64,000 nt of DNA from positions 1 to 64,000 of the forward strand of contig NBIV01000090.1 of the NCBI GenBank assembly GCA_003194525.1, read 5' to 3'. The notes under the pieces were generated by a model, which was given only the letters and a program-made list of their open reading frames with translations, was not told the origin of the DNA and did no database searches. Source of the stretch: Gracilariopsis chorda. Lineage: Eukaryota > Rhodophyta > Florideophyceae > Gracilariales > Gracilariaceae. The position numbers and the translations under genes were made by a program. Below, one piece after another: positions 42,894 through 53,600 of this stretch. The first letter of the stretch is position 1. Each line of letters begins with the position of its first letter.

Positions 42894-43137
42894 TACAATA
42901 GATAAACGGGTAGCTAAATATCAGCTATTTTCTAGCTCGTTGAAAATAGCATGAAATGTGTGGCCATAGTTTTTAGAAATGCTGTTCCTATTGTAATCAA
43001 ACAATACTTTGCTGTCATCTACGTATCAAAGATATTAGTACATAAAAATAATCTCCTGGTGTTTGGACGTGCCCTGTAAAGACATTGCGCCTAGGTAGTA
43101 ACTTTAAGCACCCTTTATAAAGTTTGTAGATTGGGTG
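42894..43137. other. Short intergenic interval
   Basis: AT-rich sequence with no recognised feature. Confidence 0.35.
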
Positions 43138-43420
43138 GACGACATGTCAATTGCGTGGGAAGATATGTAATCTGGAAGCACTGTAGAAAGCACAATTGCT
43201 CGGAGTTTACCCACTTCTCATCTGGACCTCTCCTTTCTTTACTTTGCTCATCTCTGCTCCTCTTATAACACTCGCCCTCGTCATTTGTCTTCTTTGCATA
43301 AGATTCTCTGCCCTGACCTTTCACGTTGTCAGTTGGCGTGGCGTGATATGTTTAATTCAGATATGCGCTCTTGTTCAATTAGAATACCATGTAACAATTA
43401 GACACGTACGCAACTTATCA
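43138..43420 (-). repeat. 3' LTR of element F
   Basis: This is homologous to 48064-48348 base for base, with scattered differences, roughly one in ten by eye. On the minus strand it begins TGATAAGTTGCGTACG at 43420. Its inner and outer ends are approximate at the left, where similarity fades near 43138. Confidence 0.9.
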
Positions 43421-43528
43421 CTCTCCCCTCAGTTGACTTGATCTCTGGTCAGCTTTTGCTTACGTCTTTCAATACTAGTGACACAGTTCGTGGCCGCAAA
43501 TACGAGTACATTGTAGTTAAGTCTTACT

Positions 43529-45058
43529 TTATATCCGGTTTCTGATATCAACTGTCTTCTCTGGTTCAGAGTCGTTTCTCCACAAAACAGTGGGGCAAAT
43601 GTGATCAATTCTCCTCTGGATATCGTACTTTCGTTGTATCAAGCCATCAGCGATGTTATGACTGCCTTGGATCCACATCAGCTTGTCCAACTCCCCGCAT
43701 TGAAAACTGTTACGGATTCCTTGTACTGTGGGTCTGAGGTGGTATTCGTGTCCTTCGTGCAATGTAGTGGTAGTGTCCCACAGTGCCTTGAAGTCCACTA
43801 CGATCTCGTGTGTCAACGAGCACTTTTTGAATATCGAGTTCAGCGTATTCTTCAGGAAGTATCCTCGATCATCTGCAAAAGCACACGCTAAGCCCTCTGC
43901 ACCGTAAGATGAGGAGGATATAATCTTCTGCTTTTGGCTGGACCAATCTATGGTATGGAAGAGAGTTCTGTATGCAGTGTGAATCTTTAGTCCTTGCAAC
44001 ATTCTGGACTGTCCATATTCCATGTCCTTTCTTGAATATGAAGCATATGGGAATGTAGTGATTGATAGAGTTAGTACATCGGACGGGCGGAGGAAACGGA
44101 GGATGGGTTTTATGCGGATAAGTTCGGAGACTGATTTGTTTGCGTCGATAAGATCCTGTACTCTCAAGTGAGCAATTCGCCGCTGCATCAGTGAGGCGAT
44201 AAGAGATGCTTGCCGCATCACGGCATTCGAGAGGTATCGCAACCTTCCTGCTAGGGATTGAAGCATATTCTTATCGTTCTCGGTCACTATGGAGTGTATT
44301 TCCCTTCGTCTTTTCCGATTAAGTTGTATCAGCTTCAGCCGTCTCATGTATCTATTCATCGACATCTTTGTCGATCCTTTCTTGTCCTGTTCTACTTTAC
44401 AACCGCTGAATAGGATTTTCTGATCGATTAATTCCTTTAATATCATGAATCTCTTGCCTATGCTTGTGATGAAATGATTCGCGTTCTCGATGGTTCTAGC
44501 AATGAGGAAGTCAGCTGTAAGTTTTGAAATTATGAGTATGATATTATGTTGCCTGCGCTCGACGTATAGTTGTATAATACCCAGAATGCGCTCCAGTCCT
44601 CCCTGTGTGAGCATCCAGTTTTCCACTACCTTCATCCAATGTCTCCCGGCCCCGACGATACCGTAAGGGAGGTCTGTAGGCTTCCATAGTACGCCTCGCG
44701 TTCCATTCCATTCTCTCGGAGGACGGAAGAACATATCTCCCCTGATCGAACTGCTCTGAAGGTAGGCGCCTGTGATGTGGATGGCTGCAATCCAAAAGCC
44801 TAAGAAGGTGGAAAGTGAAAGAAGAAGTCGTATGATGTCTAGTTGCACCGTAGCTGAGTGTTTACAGATTTCGTCTTTTTCCTTATCCCTGTTCACATGT
44901 GGCACTATCCTTGCCTTAATCATGCGCTCGCCGTCTTCACCTGTCTTTAATTTATATGCGACATGGGATTTTATAACATTCGCGTTCTTTTCTACTTCGT
45001 TCTCCGGTATCCGTGTGTATGCTTCTGCCCAGTTGCTATCGTGTTCTTTCTCGAACAC
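43529..45058 (-). CDS. Copia-type RT/RNase H with altered catalytic residues
   Basis: A 509-codon open frame. It starts with the copia RVT_2 lead-in (HVAYKLKTGEDGERMIKARIVPHVN), then AAIHITGAYLQSS, where the first catalytic aspartate position of the family (D-I-T-G-A) is histidine encoded by CAC. DLPYGIVGAGRHWMKVVENW follows, then KLTADFLIARTIENANHF, where the usual acidic pair is alanine-aspartate (GCT GAC). RNase H follows: SSSSYGAEGLACAFADDRG and LDKLMWIQGSHNIADGLIQRK. The frame has no stop or frameshift over 1.5 kb, yet two key RT aspartates are lost, so it is unlikely to polymerise DNA. The true start may lie upstream in the polyprotein. Confidence 0.8.
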   Translation of the reverse strand: MFEKEHDSNWAEAYTRIPENEVEKNANVIKSHVAYKLKTGEDGERMIKARIVPHVNRDKEKDEICKHSATVQLDIIRLLLSLSTFLGFWIAAIHITGAYLQSSSIRGDMFFRPPREWNGTRGVLWKPTDLPYGIVGAGRHWMKVVENWMLTQGGLERILGIIQLYVERRQHNIILIISKLTADFLIARTIENANHFITSIGKRFMILKELIDQKILFSGCKVEQDKKGSTKMSMNRYMRRLKLIQLNRKRRREIHSIVTENDKNMLQSLAGRLRYLSNAVMRQASLIASLMQRRIAHLRVQDLIDANKSVSELIRIKPILRFLRPSDVLTLSITTFPYASYSRKDMEYGQSRMLQGLKIHTAYRTLFHTIDWSSQKQKIISSSSYGAEGLACAFADDRGYFLKNTLNSIFKKCSLTHEIVVDFKALWDTTTTLHEGHEYHLRPTVQGIRNSFQCGELDKLMWIQGSHNIADGLIQRKYDIQRRIDHICPTVLWRNDSEPEKTVDIRNRI

Positions 45059-45641
45059 GCCGTCGAGAATCTATGGTGGCGCGAATGAGAGGCCATTCCT
45101 GTGAACCAGTTTACTTCCGATATGATCGTATATATTCGCCATTACTCTCTGCTCTTTGGATCTGAGTTATCTTTCGATTGGTACATCTCCCTGTTATATT
45201 CTTTCTGCGCTGTGTATACCGATGTCTTGGTGCTCGGATTCTTCGTCGGTCTTAAGTGATGATATCAGGTTATTATTCATCTGAAGCATCGCTTGTGCTT
45301 GGCTGCTTGTCGAGTTTTTGTCCCTTCCCCCTGACTCCGGTGATTCATTGTCATATAAGAAGGCGTTCTCCAATGTGTCTTGCATCAGTTCGGCTGCCAG
45401 AGGGTTCTATGGTACTAGTCGTATGTCCTCATATGCAGTCTTCATTGGTTTGCCCTGTCTTGCCTTCCTCGCTACAACGTAATGCTTCCTGGGATCAATT
45501 ACTTCGGCTTCCGTCCAATACGATGCCGCGTGATGACCTGATATAAGTGTATATACGTCTTCCCTGGGGTAGCATGTGAGCGGTGGTGGTTATCGGGGAT
45601 CGTGTCTTCAGAAGTCTGTGTATCGCTCTTGTTGCTACCCG
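45059..45641 (-). pseudogene. Linker between integrase and RT, element F
   Basis: Between the two domains lie shorter frames, including 45194-45385 with an S-, E- and D-rich sequence. Copia elements have a poorly conserved linker here. Frame interruptions near 45190 and 45600 mean that the polyprotein is broken in this part. No independent gene is supported. Confidence 0.5.
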
Positions 45642-46409
45642 TTACTTATGTGCATCGAGGATTTCTTGAGAGATGACCTTGGTTGGTATTCCAAGCAGTG
45701 ACGGGCTGTATCCTTTCACCAGTTCGAAAGAGCTTAGGATGGTGGAGCCGGAGAATATATTCGACAGTAAAGTGGCCCTGGCGAGGATCGTGTGATGGTC
45801 GTCCTGTGATCGTTCTTTGTAGATCTTCTCGATGATTCTCTTGATTGATTGATTTTTCCGTTCGACAATCCCTAATTTGTTATGCCTTCTGTCTGTTCGT
45901 GGTCGGGAGAGAATATTATGGCTTATGCAAAATGCCCTGAGAGCTGGGGAGTTGTACTCGTCATCTGCTGACAATCTGAGTGGGCACCCGTGTCGGCAGA
46001 TCCATATGGATTGTATTTCCCTTATAATGGTAACTGCGGATCTGTTGTTTACGATGGATCTCTCTGAGTAACCCCTGCCTGTGTCAGTGATTTGAATCAC
46101 GGTCAGTTGCTTGTTATTGATCTGGATGAAGAAGAAGTCGATTTGCACTTCTTGGTTGAATTGTTCGTTCACGTGCGTCAGCGATATTTTCCTGTTTTGT
46201 GGTGGTTGTTCGGATTGGGCACATATGTCGCATGTATCTAATTTTGTTTCCATGACTAGTTTGAGTTTTCCATCAATAATTCCCGCGTCTCTACATATAT
46301 TCTTTATTTCGTCCGCTGGAGCATGCGTGTATCTGTGGATCTGTTTCGCAAGTGTCTTCATGGTCTGTATGTGATTTGGGTTCGAGCTGATTAGTAAAAT
46401 CATCTCCAC
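45642..46409 (-). CDS. Integrase of element F
   Basis: A 255-codon open frame with the N-terminal HHCC zinc site (HRYTHAPADEI ... CDICAQ). The catalytic core has aspartate in EVQIDFFFIQIN, aspartate in LRLSADDEYNSP, and glutamate in LGIVERKNQSIKRI, so the DDE triad looks intact. It would join element cDNA to host DNA. It follows the protease-like frame with 9 bases between, in copia order. The frame end at 45642 precedes a broken linker to RT. Confidence 0.85.
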   Translation of the reverse strand: MEMILLISSNPNHIQTMKTLAKQIHRYTHAPADEIKNICRDAGIIDGKLKLVMETKLDTCDICAQSEQPPQNRKISLTHVNEQFNQEVQIDFFFIQINNKQLTVIQITDTGRGYSERSIVNNRSAVTIIREIQSIWICRHGCPLRLSADDEYNSPALRAFCISHNILSRPRTDRRHNKLGIVERKNQSIKRIIEKIYKERSQDDHHTILARATLLSNIFSGSTILSSFELVKGYSPSLLGIPTKVISQEILDAHK

Positions 46410-46418
46410 TGTGCTTGA

Positions 46419-46830
46419 TTATGGCACGATGGGAAGTATCAATCGTCTATCGCATCCTTTGGCGTCTAGATATGTTGGTAGGATGCGAGGTTCTCTGTCT
46501 TCGGGTGTTTCGATGATCATTCTTCGGCATGCCCCCATGTTAATCGTATCTGCGTATTGTTTGATGTCGAGCCCAACGATAAGTGGGTCGTCGCCGGCAG
46601 TCAGGTCGAATGTTCCTGCCAAGGGTCTGGATGCTTCGTCATTGATAGTCAAGGCCCAAAAGCAATTGACTCGCTTAACTTTCACGCCGTTTGGACCCCA
46701 TCCTTGTAATTATTCTTCTCGTGGTGGATCTAAGTTCAGCCGTATCCCAAGGATGTCACAGATTCGTGTGGCGGTGACTATACCGCCTGTTGATGTTGGT
46801 GCCCTTTCGTTTAAGGTTGGAATAGGATCT
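46419..46830 (-). pseudogene. Retropepsin-like protease of element F
   Basis: The readable sequence, starting upstream of the 46685 methionine, gives RAPTSTGGIVTATRICDILG, in the place of a D-S/T-G-x protease active site with serine for the catalytic aspartate. After a TAA near 46717 it continues through WGPNGVKVKRVNCFWAL and FDLTAGDDPLIVGLDIKQY, the second half of the fold. The domain is recognisable from order and pattern, but with the aspartate lost and a stop inside it is inactive. Confidence 0.55.
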
Positions 46831-47881
46831 GGTTGGAGCTCAACGATCCTCTTTATTGAAAATACTGCTTATGTTCTGGTTTCGGATCTTCGCCTCTGCC
46901 CATATCATCCTCTTCCTCATCTGACTTATGCGTCTTATTCGACTGCTGTTCGTCTGATCCTTTGTTGGGGGTTTTCTATTCAATGAATGCATCTCCAATT
47001 TGCTTTCTTTCCATTGATGATCTGGCTTTCCGTATATCCAACAATTCCTTTACTTAGGGAAGGGACTTCGTTTCTGATGGAACGCGAATGTCTGGTATGC
47101 CCTTCCTGTTATCATGGTCTTGACGAATTTTACTTCTTCTGATAAATCGATTTTGGCATTACTATCTTCTTGTTACTCTTTCTGCAGATCCTTGATAGCT
47201 GTTACTGCATCCTTAAAACGAATGAAACATTCCCTTGATTTCTCGGTCCTGGAGTACTTGTGCGGGCTCAATATGTTGTTGATGGTTCCTTGGCAATCTT
47301 TGAATTCTTGAAATTTAAGTATATCAGATAAAGTTCCCTGGGTCGTACTGTTATCTGAATCAACCTTTTGTGCAGTGAAATCGGTTATCTTTGCTAAACT
47401 ATTTTTCAACATACTGAGTTTCGTCGCTGATATCATCTGGTAGTTACAAGTAGAACTGGAGTTGGCCCTTGTGGCCGAGACTAGGGTAGAGACTACGTTA
47501 TTGAACGTAGCTGTTGGCAGGCCACAGTTTTCAATAGTACCATTGAAAAGAAAAGGTCTAAATGTCCTGATAATCATGTCTTCCTCGGGATAGGTTTAGG
47601 TAATCTTGTGCGTTGCCATAAAACCGGTCTTTATATGTACTGAAGCCTTCTTTATCTTCTTTAACGCAGTCTTGAAGTGCTCCCTGACCATCCTAACCTT
47701 ACTTCTGACGGAGTCTCATACCCAATCTTTCACGATCAAGCTGATGATTTTTTCCAACTTCTCGAGTCGCTGGTTGTTTGGTGTATTGCTGTATGTTCGC
47801 AAAAAAATCTCTCCAGCATCGGAAGATCTGTTTACGAGTTGTTGCTGTCCATATTTCATGCAAAAGTAGAGTATTAGGCAA
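46831..47881 (-). pseudogene. Gag of element F
   Basis: The clearest frame, 47173-47577 (134 codons), is of Gag type in position and composition, with helical SMLKNSLAKITDFT and CFIRFKDAVTAIKDLQ segments, but no family motif was recognised. A frame at 47699-47881 precedes it, and fragments to 46990 follow. No zinc knuckle was found. The assignment rests on its place between the 5' LTR and the protease. Confidence 0.5.
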
Positions 47882-48063
47882 ACAGTGTTGGATAAACCCT
47901 TGAATTGGTTGTCTCCTCCTTTCGCGTTATCGACAACCCGTTTCGCCTAGATTCTCACGCTTTGCCGCCATAAGTACTTGTCGACTGTAGATTGTAGTCG
48001 AGGTGGTTCGAGAAGGTTTGTTAATAATTTTTGCGCTGGGCCGGCCCTTAACTGTGGGTTGTG

Positions 48064-48348
48064 TAGACGTCATCTCAATTGCGTGAGACAATACGTAATC
48101 TGGAGGCACTATAGAAAGCACAATTGCTCGGAGTTTACTCACTTCTCATCTGGCCCTCTCCTTTCTTTGCTCTGCGCATCTTCGCTCGTCTTATAACACT
48201 CGCCCGCGCCCTTTCTCTTCTTCGCATAAGAGTCTCTGCCCTGACCTTTCATGTGGTGAGTTGGCGCGGCGTGATATGTCTAATTCGGATGTGCGCTCTT
48301 GTTCAATTACAATGCCATGTAACAATTCGACACGTACGCAACTTATCA
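48064..48348 (-). repeat. 5' LTR of element F
   Basis: This is the second copy of the LTR, beginning TGATAAGTTGCG on the minus strand at 48348. It carries agtctataacactcg-like AT sequence in both copies near its middle (cttataacactcgcc at 48190-48204), a possible minus-strand promoter region. The leader before gag runs from about 48063 to 47882. Confidence 0.9.
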
Positions 48349-50469
48349 CAGAATCAACCAGAGATGGTTGACAGAGATGGTCTACGTGGTTTGCGGAGTA
48401 CTGCTGATAGCAGCCCTTTAGTTTTTTCATCTCAAGATGCTGCTGCTTTTATCCTTCTTAGGTAATAGCTAGTAGTGCATCGTGACCCAGTTGCATGTAA
48501 AATAGGTACAGCTCCAGGAGATCATGGTGTAGCCATACCGGAGTAGGTCGTTCTGCTACACCAAAGTTTGCTGTACGCAAATGCTGCTTCCTTCGCAGAA
48601 TTATCCTGGAAGTTGAAGTCGAAATGATGAATAATGGCTAGCCGGACGGCGCCTAAGTTGGTTTCGACTGACTTGTAGGAAAACGAATTGACTACTTCGC
48701 ATGGACGAAGAAAGTAAGTCAATAGATCATGTGACATTCGCGATTGCTTCTCACTTTGGCTACTCCCTGGCTCGTGATCCCACCGCAATGTGTCAAACAA
48801 TACGCTCTCTGGACAGGAAACGCGGTTCTCTTGAGCCAGTGTCTGGCGTATATGGGCATCCCGACGAGTTCTGTGCCCTCTTACACAATTTGGGCCTTTG
48901 CTTTTTACGTATATCTAGAATCTCTTTCGAGGGACGTTTGCACCCGTGTAAGCCGTGAAAAGAGGCAGAAGGTGTACAAAGCAGAAGACATGGGTTCACA
49001 AGAACTTCAAGGGTGGAATGTGAGCCAATGGCGGGGATAGCGAAACTGTGGGTATGAAAGCAGCACGATGTCGGTGAACGATACTCATACGCAAGAGGAT
49101 TCCAACGGGTGGTCTTGGTCATAAAGCAGGTCATGATAGTTGGGAGCGCCCGGGAAGCATTGGTTCTCGCAGAATGTGGAAGTCGTACGGACCATTCAGT
49201 GGCTCCGTTGTAAACTGGACAGGCCAAATGTTGCCTCCACACATTTTTGAGTTGGGAGTTGGTGTTGGTAGGTAGAGTGGTTAGTTAGATAAGAGGAGTT
49301 TGGCTTAGCGGGCCTCATGTTTGTCCGGATGAGATTCTGTGTTTCTTTTTAATGTTTGACGCTGTCTGCGGCTCCGAAAAATACGAGACTCCTGAAAATG
49401 TTTTTTTGGGTGTCGACGTGACACGTCGTGGTTGGGTGTGGGCGGTGTGGTATACAGTGAGGCCGAAAGAAGAGCAGCCGTCGACAAGTAGATAGCGCTG
49501 CGGACGACTTGGGACGACAGCTCACGGATATAACTTACGGATGCAAACTCGTGGAAGGCGTGAAGGAAATGCGAGACTGAATTGTGCTGGAAGGCGAAAA
49601 GATGGGGGATGAAAGGTTGTCATGCCTTTCATGGCACGAATGTTTCTGTTATGATGTACTTCTGGTTTCCCCGCCAGTATGGAGTGTTTTGTGAGATTTT
49701 GGGTTCCAGCATTGAGGGCTCGAGAGAGAGGAAGAAGGCGATGATAGCGGCATGTGACGCAGAAAGGGAGAGACGAGAGAGCGAGTCTGCTGGAGGGTAG
49801 AGGTCAGTCGTCCGCGATGTGCCCTCATAGGCTAAAGGTGAGAAGTCTCCGACGGCTCGACCACTGGAGGGGCGAAGTAGATGGAATGCTGGAGGGTGCG
49901 TGTTGGGATGTACGGCGACTGGGAGTGACGAAAGGCGTGAGAGCCAGACGAGCAAATGGCATAACAAGCTGTTTGAACATGACCGACTCCGCGACGGTTG
50001 TGTTTTGTGATCGCCGACGGAGTTGTGGAGGGCGTCAAGATGTGCGGCTGGGGCGATTTCGGAAGGTTCTACGGTTACGAGCGGGGCTGTGATATTTATC
50101 GGATGCTGGAAGGCGCGCCCGCAGTCGACGGCGTGGAGAGGAGATATCTATGTTACAAGCCGGAAGTGAACCGTCGCGCCCTGAGCATCTCGTGCCTGTT
50201 CGAACACGATGTGGCATACGTGGCGACAGCTGGCACGGCGCTCCGCGCGCTCAGCCACTCAGAAGGCGCCAAATGGAGACGGCGAATGAAACGGCGCCTG
50301 TGCGTCGCGCGCAGCGTCGCTTGGTACCTTCACTGGCAACTGTCAATGGCCCATGCCAGCAGAGTCGCCGTTCCCTCACGCGCGCCACCCACCACTCTCG
50401 TGTCTCCCCCGACCTCAACGCGCATTCAATCGTAGAAAGCAGCTTCCACACTTGCCCGGCGCAGCGACC
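48349..50469. other. Intergenic region upstream of the coiled-coil gene
   Basis: Short frames on both strands, for example 48701-48958 plus and 48522-48800 minus, have plausible composition, but I recognise no domain. From about 49300 the sequence is GC-richer and lies upstream of the coiled-coil gene, so it probably includes its promoter. No other gene is supported. Confidence 0.4.
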
Positions 50470-50601
50470 GTGCAACCTCGCTACGCGCTGTTGCGAGTTC
50501 CCCCTCCACCCGAAAAAAAGCTGCCACCCGCGTGCTCTCCGTTCTTACCCGATCCCCCCCCTTCTCCTCTTCCCCTCTTTCTACCCCCTCCCGCGGCGGT
50601 C
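50470..50601 (+). promoter_or_regulatory. Pyrimidine-rich leader of the coiled-coil gene
   Basis: The sequence directly before the start codon is strongly C/T-rich (runs such as ccccccccttctcctcttcccctc at 50551-50578, shown here only in part as a pattern) and is likely the core promoter or 5' untranslated leader. A TATA motif was not seen. Placement is by composition only. Confidence 0.4.
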
Positions 50602-53600
50602 ATGTTTGCCTTTTTGAGCTTCAACCCGTTGCGGATTTTGCGCAGGGACAAGCTCAGGCAGGAAGAACAGCTGCAACAACAGGTCACCGATCTTACCGAG
50701 CAACTTGAGATCGCCCAGAAGCAACACGACGACTCTGCTGCTGAGAGGAACGCTATCAGCGAACAGTTACAAGCGGAGATTGACAAGAACAAACCATACG
50801 TCGATCAGGTTAACAGCTTGCAGAGCGAGAACATGGCTTTGAACGACCTAATCAAGGAGCTTCGCTCACAATACGACCAGCTCAAGAAGAACCTTACCCT
50901 TGCTGAGTCATGCAAGATCAGTGAGGAGAAGAAACGTGCCGCCGTGGAGACTGAGCTGGAAGAGGAGAAGGGGCACCGCGCCGAGTTGGAGAAGCAGCTA
51001 ACCGAACAGAAGGCCGCTCATACCGCCGTCGTCGACGCTCTTGACAAAGAGACCAAGCAACGTATTGCCACCGAGGAGTCTCTCGCCAACACGGCCAAGC
51101 AGTTAGTGGAGCTCAAAACGGCATTGCAGGAGGAGAAGGATACCCATGCTGCTACGTCCGAAACCCTCTCTGCAGAGAAGGACGCACGCGCAGCTGCCGA
51201 GGCTAAGCTGGAGAAGGAGGAAACTGCTCATGCTGCCGCCGTCGCCGAGGTCGAACTTTCGAAGAAGAGCTTTGAAGAGCTCTCGGATGATGTTATGGCA
51301 TTGCAGGCCACCATGAATGAACTGGAAGGGACCATCAAGGAACAGAAACTCACCAATGACACACTTGAGAAGAACGTTGCCGAACGAGATGCGGCTATTG
51401 CTTCCAGGGATGCGAATTTCAAGGGCTTGGAAACGCAGATTAAGGAGGGTGAAGCTATGTCCGCTGAGAAAGACCGTCTACGGGAAACCGTCACGCAATT
51501 GGAGATGGAGTTGAAAGAGCAAACCGATCAAATTGGTGAACTTAGTGACAAGTGTTCTCGCATGGAAAAGGAGCGTGATACATTCTCTTCACAAGCCGTT
51601 CAATACGAGGAGGAACTCGAGCTGGTTAGGAAGGAGTTGGAGGATTGGGCTAAGGATAATCGCGCTGATGCGGAGAAGAGCGGCCTGACCGATGGAAATG
51701 AAACTGAACACCAGGTTGTAGAGATCACTGGTAGGGATATTACCTTGGATGACTCAGGCATGAACGGGATTCAGGGTCAAGTCGAAGAGGATGATGATGA
51801 GCCCATAGCTGAGATTGTTGAAGTGGTCGAGGAGCCTGTTGAGGACATCCCGGTTAGTGGTAAGGACGAGCCGCAGGTCGAGAGTACGACGGAGCCGAAG
51901 GTAGTCATTGAGGATCAGCCCCAGGCAAGCACTGAGAGCGACCCGCTTGGTGATGCTGAGGTCAAACCACAAGATGTTGCTACAGATGAGAAACAGACAG
52001 AGATGGGCACAGCAGAGGCGCCTACAGAAGGAGACACGGAAGCTTCTCAAGACCTCGATAAGGAAGAACCGCTGGATGAAGGGAAGGTGGAAGCTAGTGC
52101 AGAACCAGTTGGAGAAGTAGGAGTCGCGACTGAAGATGAGCCAAAGCTTGCGGCAGATCCAACAGAAGAAGCAGATGCTCCTACGACAAGTGAAGAAAAG
52201 GATACCCCTGGTCCTGCTGACGACGCAGACACACCAGCTGACGTTGAAGCGCAAGCTGCTGTAGATCATGCAGCTGAGGCAGGAGATGAAGGTAATTCTG
52301 GTGCAGAACCGGTCGGGGAAGCTGATGAAGTCGTTGAACGCAAAGTGAAAGCCGCTGAAGATCCCGTCAGCGAAGCACAAGCACCGGTTGAAGGCGACGC
52401 AAAAGCTCCCGCAGAACCTGAAGATGAAGCAGACACACCGGCTGAAGGTGATGTGAAGGCTGTTGAAGATCCCGTCAGCGAAGCATCGGCACCGGCTGAA
52501 GGAGAGGTAAGAGCTCCTGCCAAACCTGAAGGCGAAGCAGACGCACCGGCCGAAGGTGATGTGAAGGCTGTTGAAGATCCCGTCAGCAAAGCACAAGCAC
52601 CGACTGAAGGAGAGATAAAAGCTCCTGCTAAACCTGAAGGTGAAGCACACACACCGGCCGAAGGTGATGCGAAGGCTGCTGAAGATCTCGTCAGCGAAGT
52701 ATCGGCACCGGCTGAAGACGACGTAAAAGCTCCTGCTGAACCTGAAGGTGAAACAGACACACCGGCCGAAGTTGATGTGAAGGCTGCTGAAGATCCCGTC
52801 AGCGAAGCATCGGCACCGGCTGAAGGAGAGGTAAAAGCTCCTGCTGAACCTGAAGGTGAAACAGACACACCGGCCGAAGTTGATGTGAAGGCTGCTGAAG
52901 ATCCCGTCAGCGAAGCATCGGCACCGGCTGAAGGAGAGGTAAAAGCTCCTGCAGAAACTGAAGGCGAAGCAGACACACCGGCCGAAGGTGATGTGAAGGC
53001 TGTTGAGGATCCCGCCAGCGAAGCACCAGCACCGGCTGAAGGAGACGCAAAAGCTTCTGCAGAAGCTGAGGGCAAACCGGATACAGAGACCAAGGGTGAT
53101 GTGCTGGTTGGTGCGGATCCTGCAGGTGAACGAAAAGCACCGGTCGAAGGAGATACCCGGGCCAAAGGCGATTCGACAGCTACTGCAGATCTCATCGAAG
53201 CAGAGACTCCAGCCAAGAGAGAGGTAGAAGGTACTGCAGACCCGGTCGCTGAAACCGACACGCCGGCCGGAGGAGATGGGAAGGCTGCAGGGGACACCGT
53301 CGCTAAAACGCTTGCTGAGGTAGTGGTTGAAGCTCCAGCTGAACCGGTTGGCGAAACAGATCCGACTGAAGGAGAGGTGAAAGGAACGGAGGATGCGGTC
53401 CACGCCGACGGGTCTGAAGGAGAAGTTGTGGCCCGGAGTGCACATGTCGTGGAGGAAGAAGCGTCATCTGCAGCAGAAGTGAAAGCTACTGTAGATCCCG
53501 TTAGCCAAGCAGACATACCTGGTGAGGGAGACGTGAAAACTGCAGATGATACACCCCGGGAAGGCGAAGCGGCATCTGCAGCTACAACGGAGCCGGTCGA

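Larger units (their letters stand above)
43138..48348 (-). mobile_element. Complete Ty1/copia-type element F with two LTRs
   Basis: Near-identical flanking repeats at 43138-43420 and 48064-48348 enclose, on the minus strand, gag (about 47881-46990), a protease-like region (46830-46419), integrase (46409-45642) and RT plus RNase H (45058-43529). This protease-integrase-RT order is copia type. The proteins are very different from elements B and C, so this is a separate lineage. LTRs start with TGATAAGTTGCG on the minus strand. Bases flanking the two ends do not show an obvious 5-bp duplication. Confidence 0.85.

Noticed and set aside
47990..48020. Possible tRNA T-loop sequence (ggttcgagaag) in the leader of element F
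   Set aside because: Matches only part of the B-box consensus and has no other tRNA parts; a chance match.
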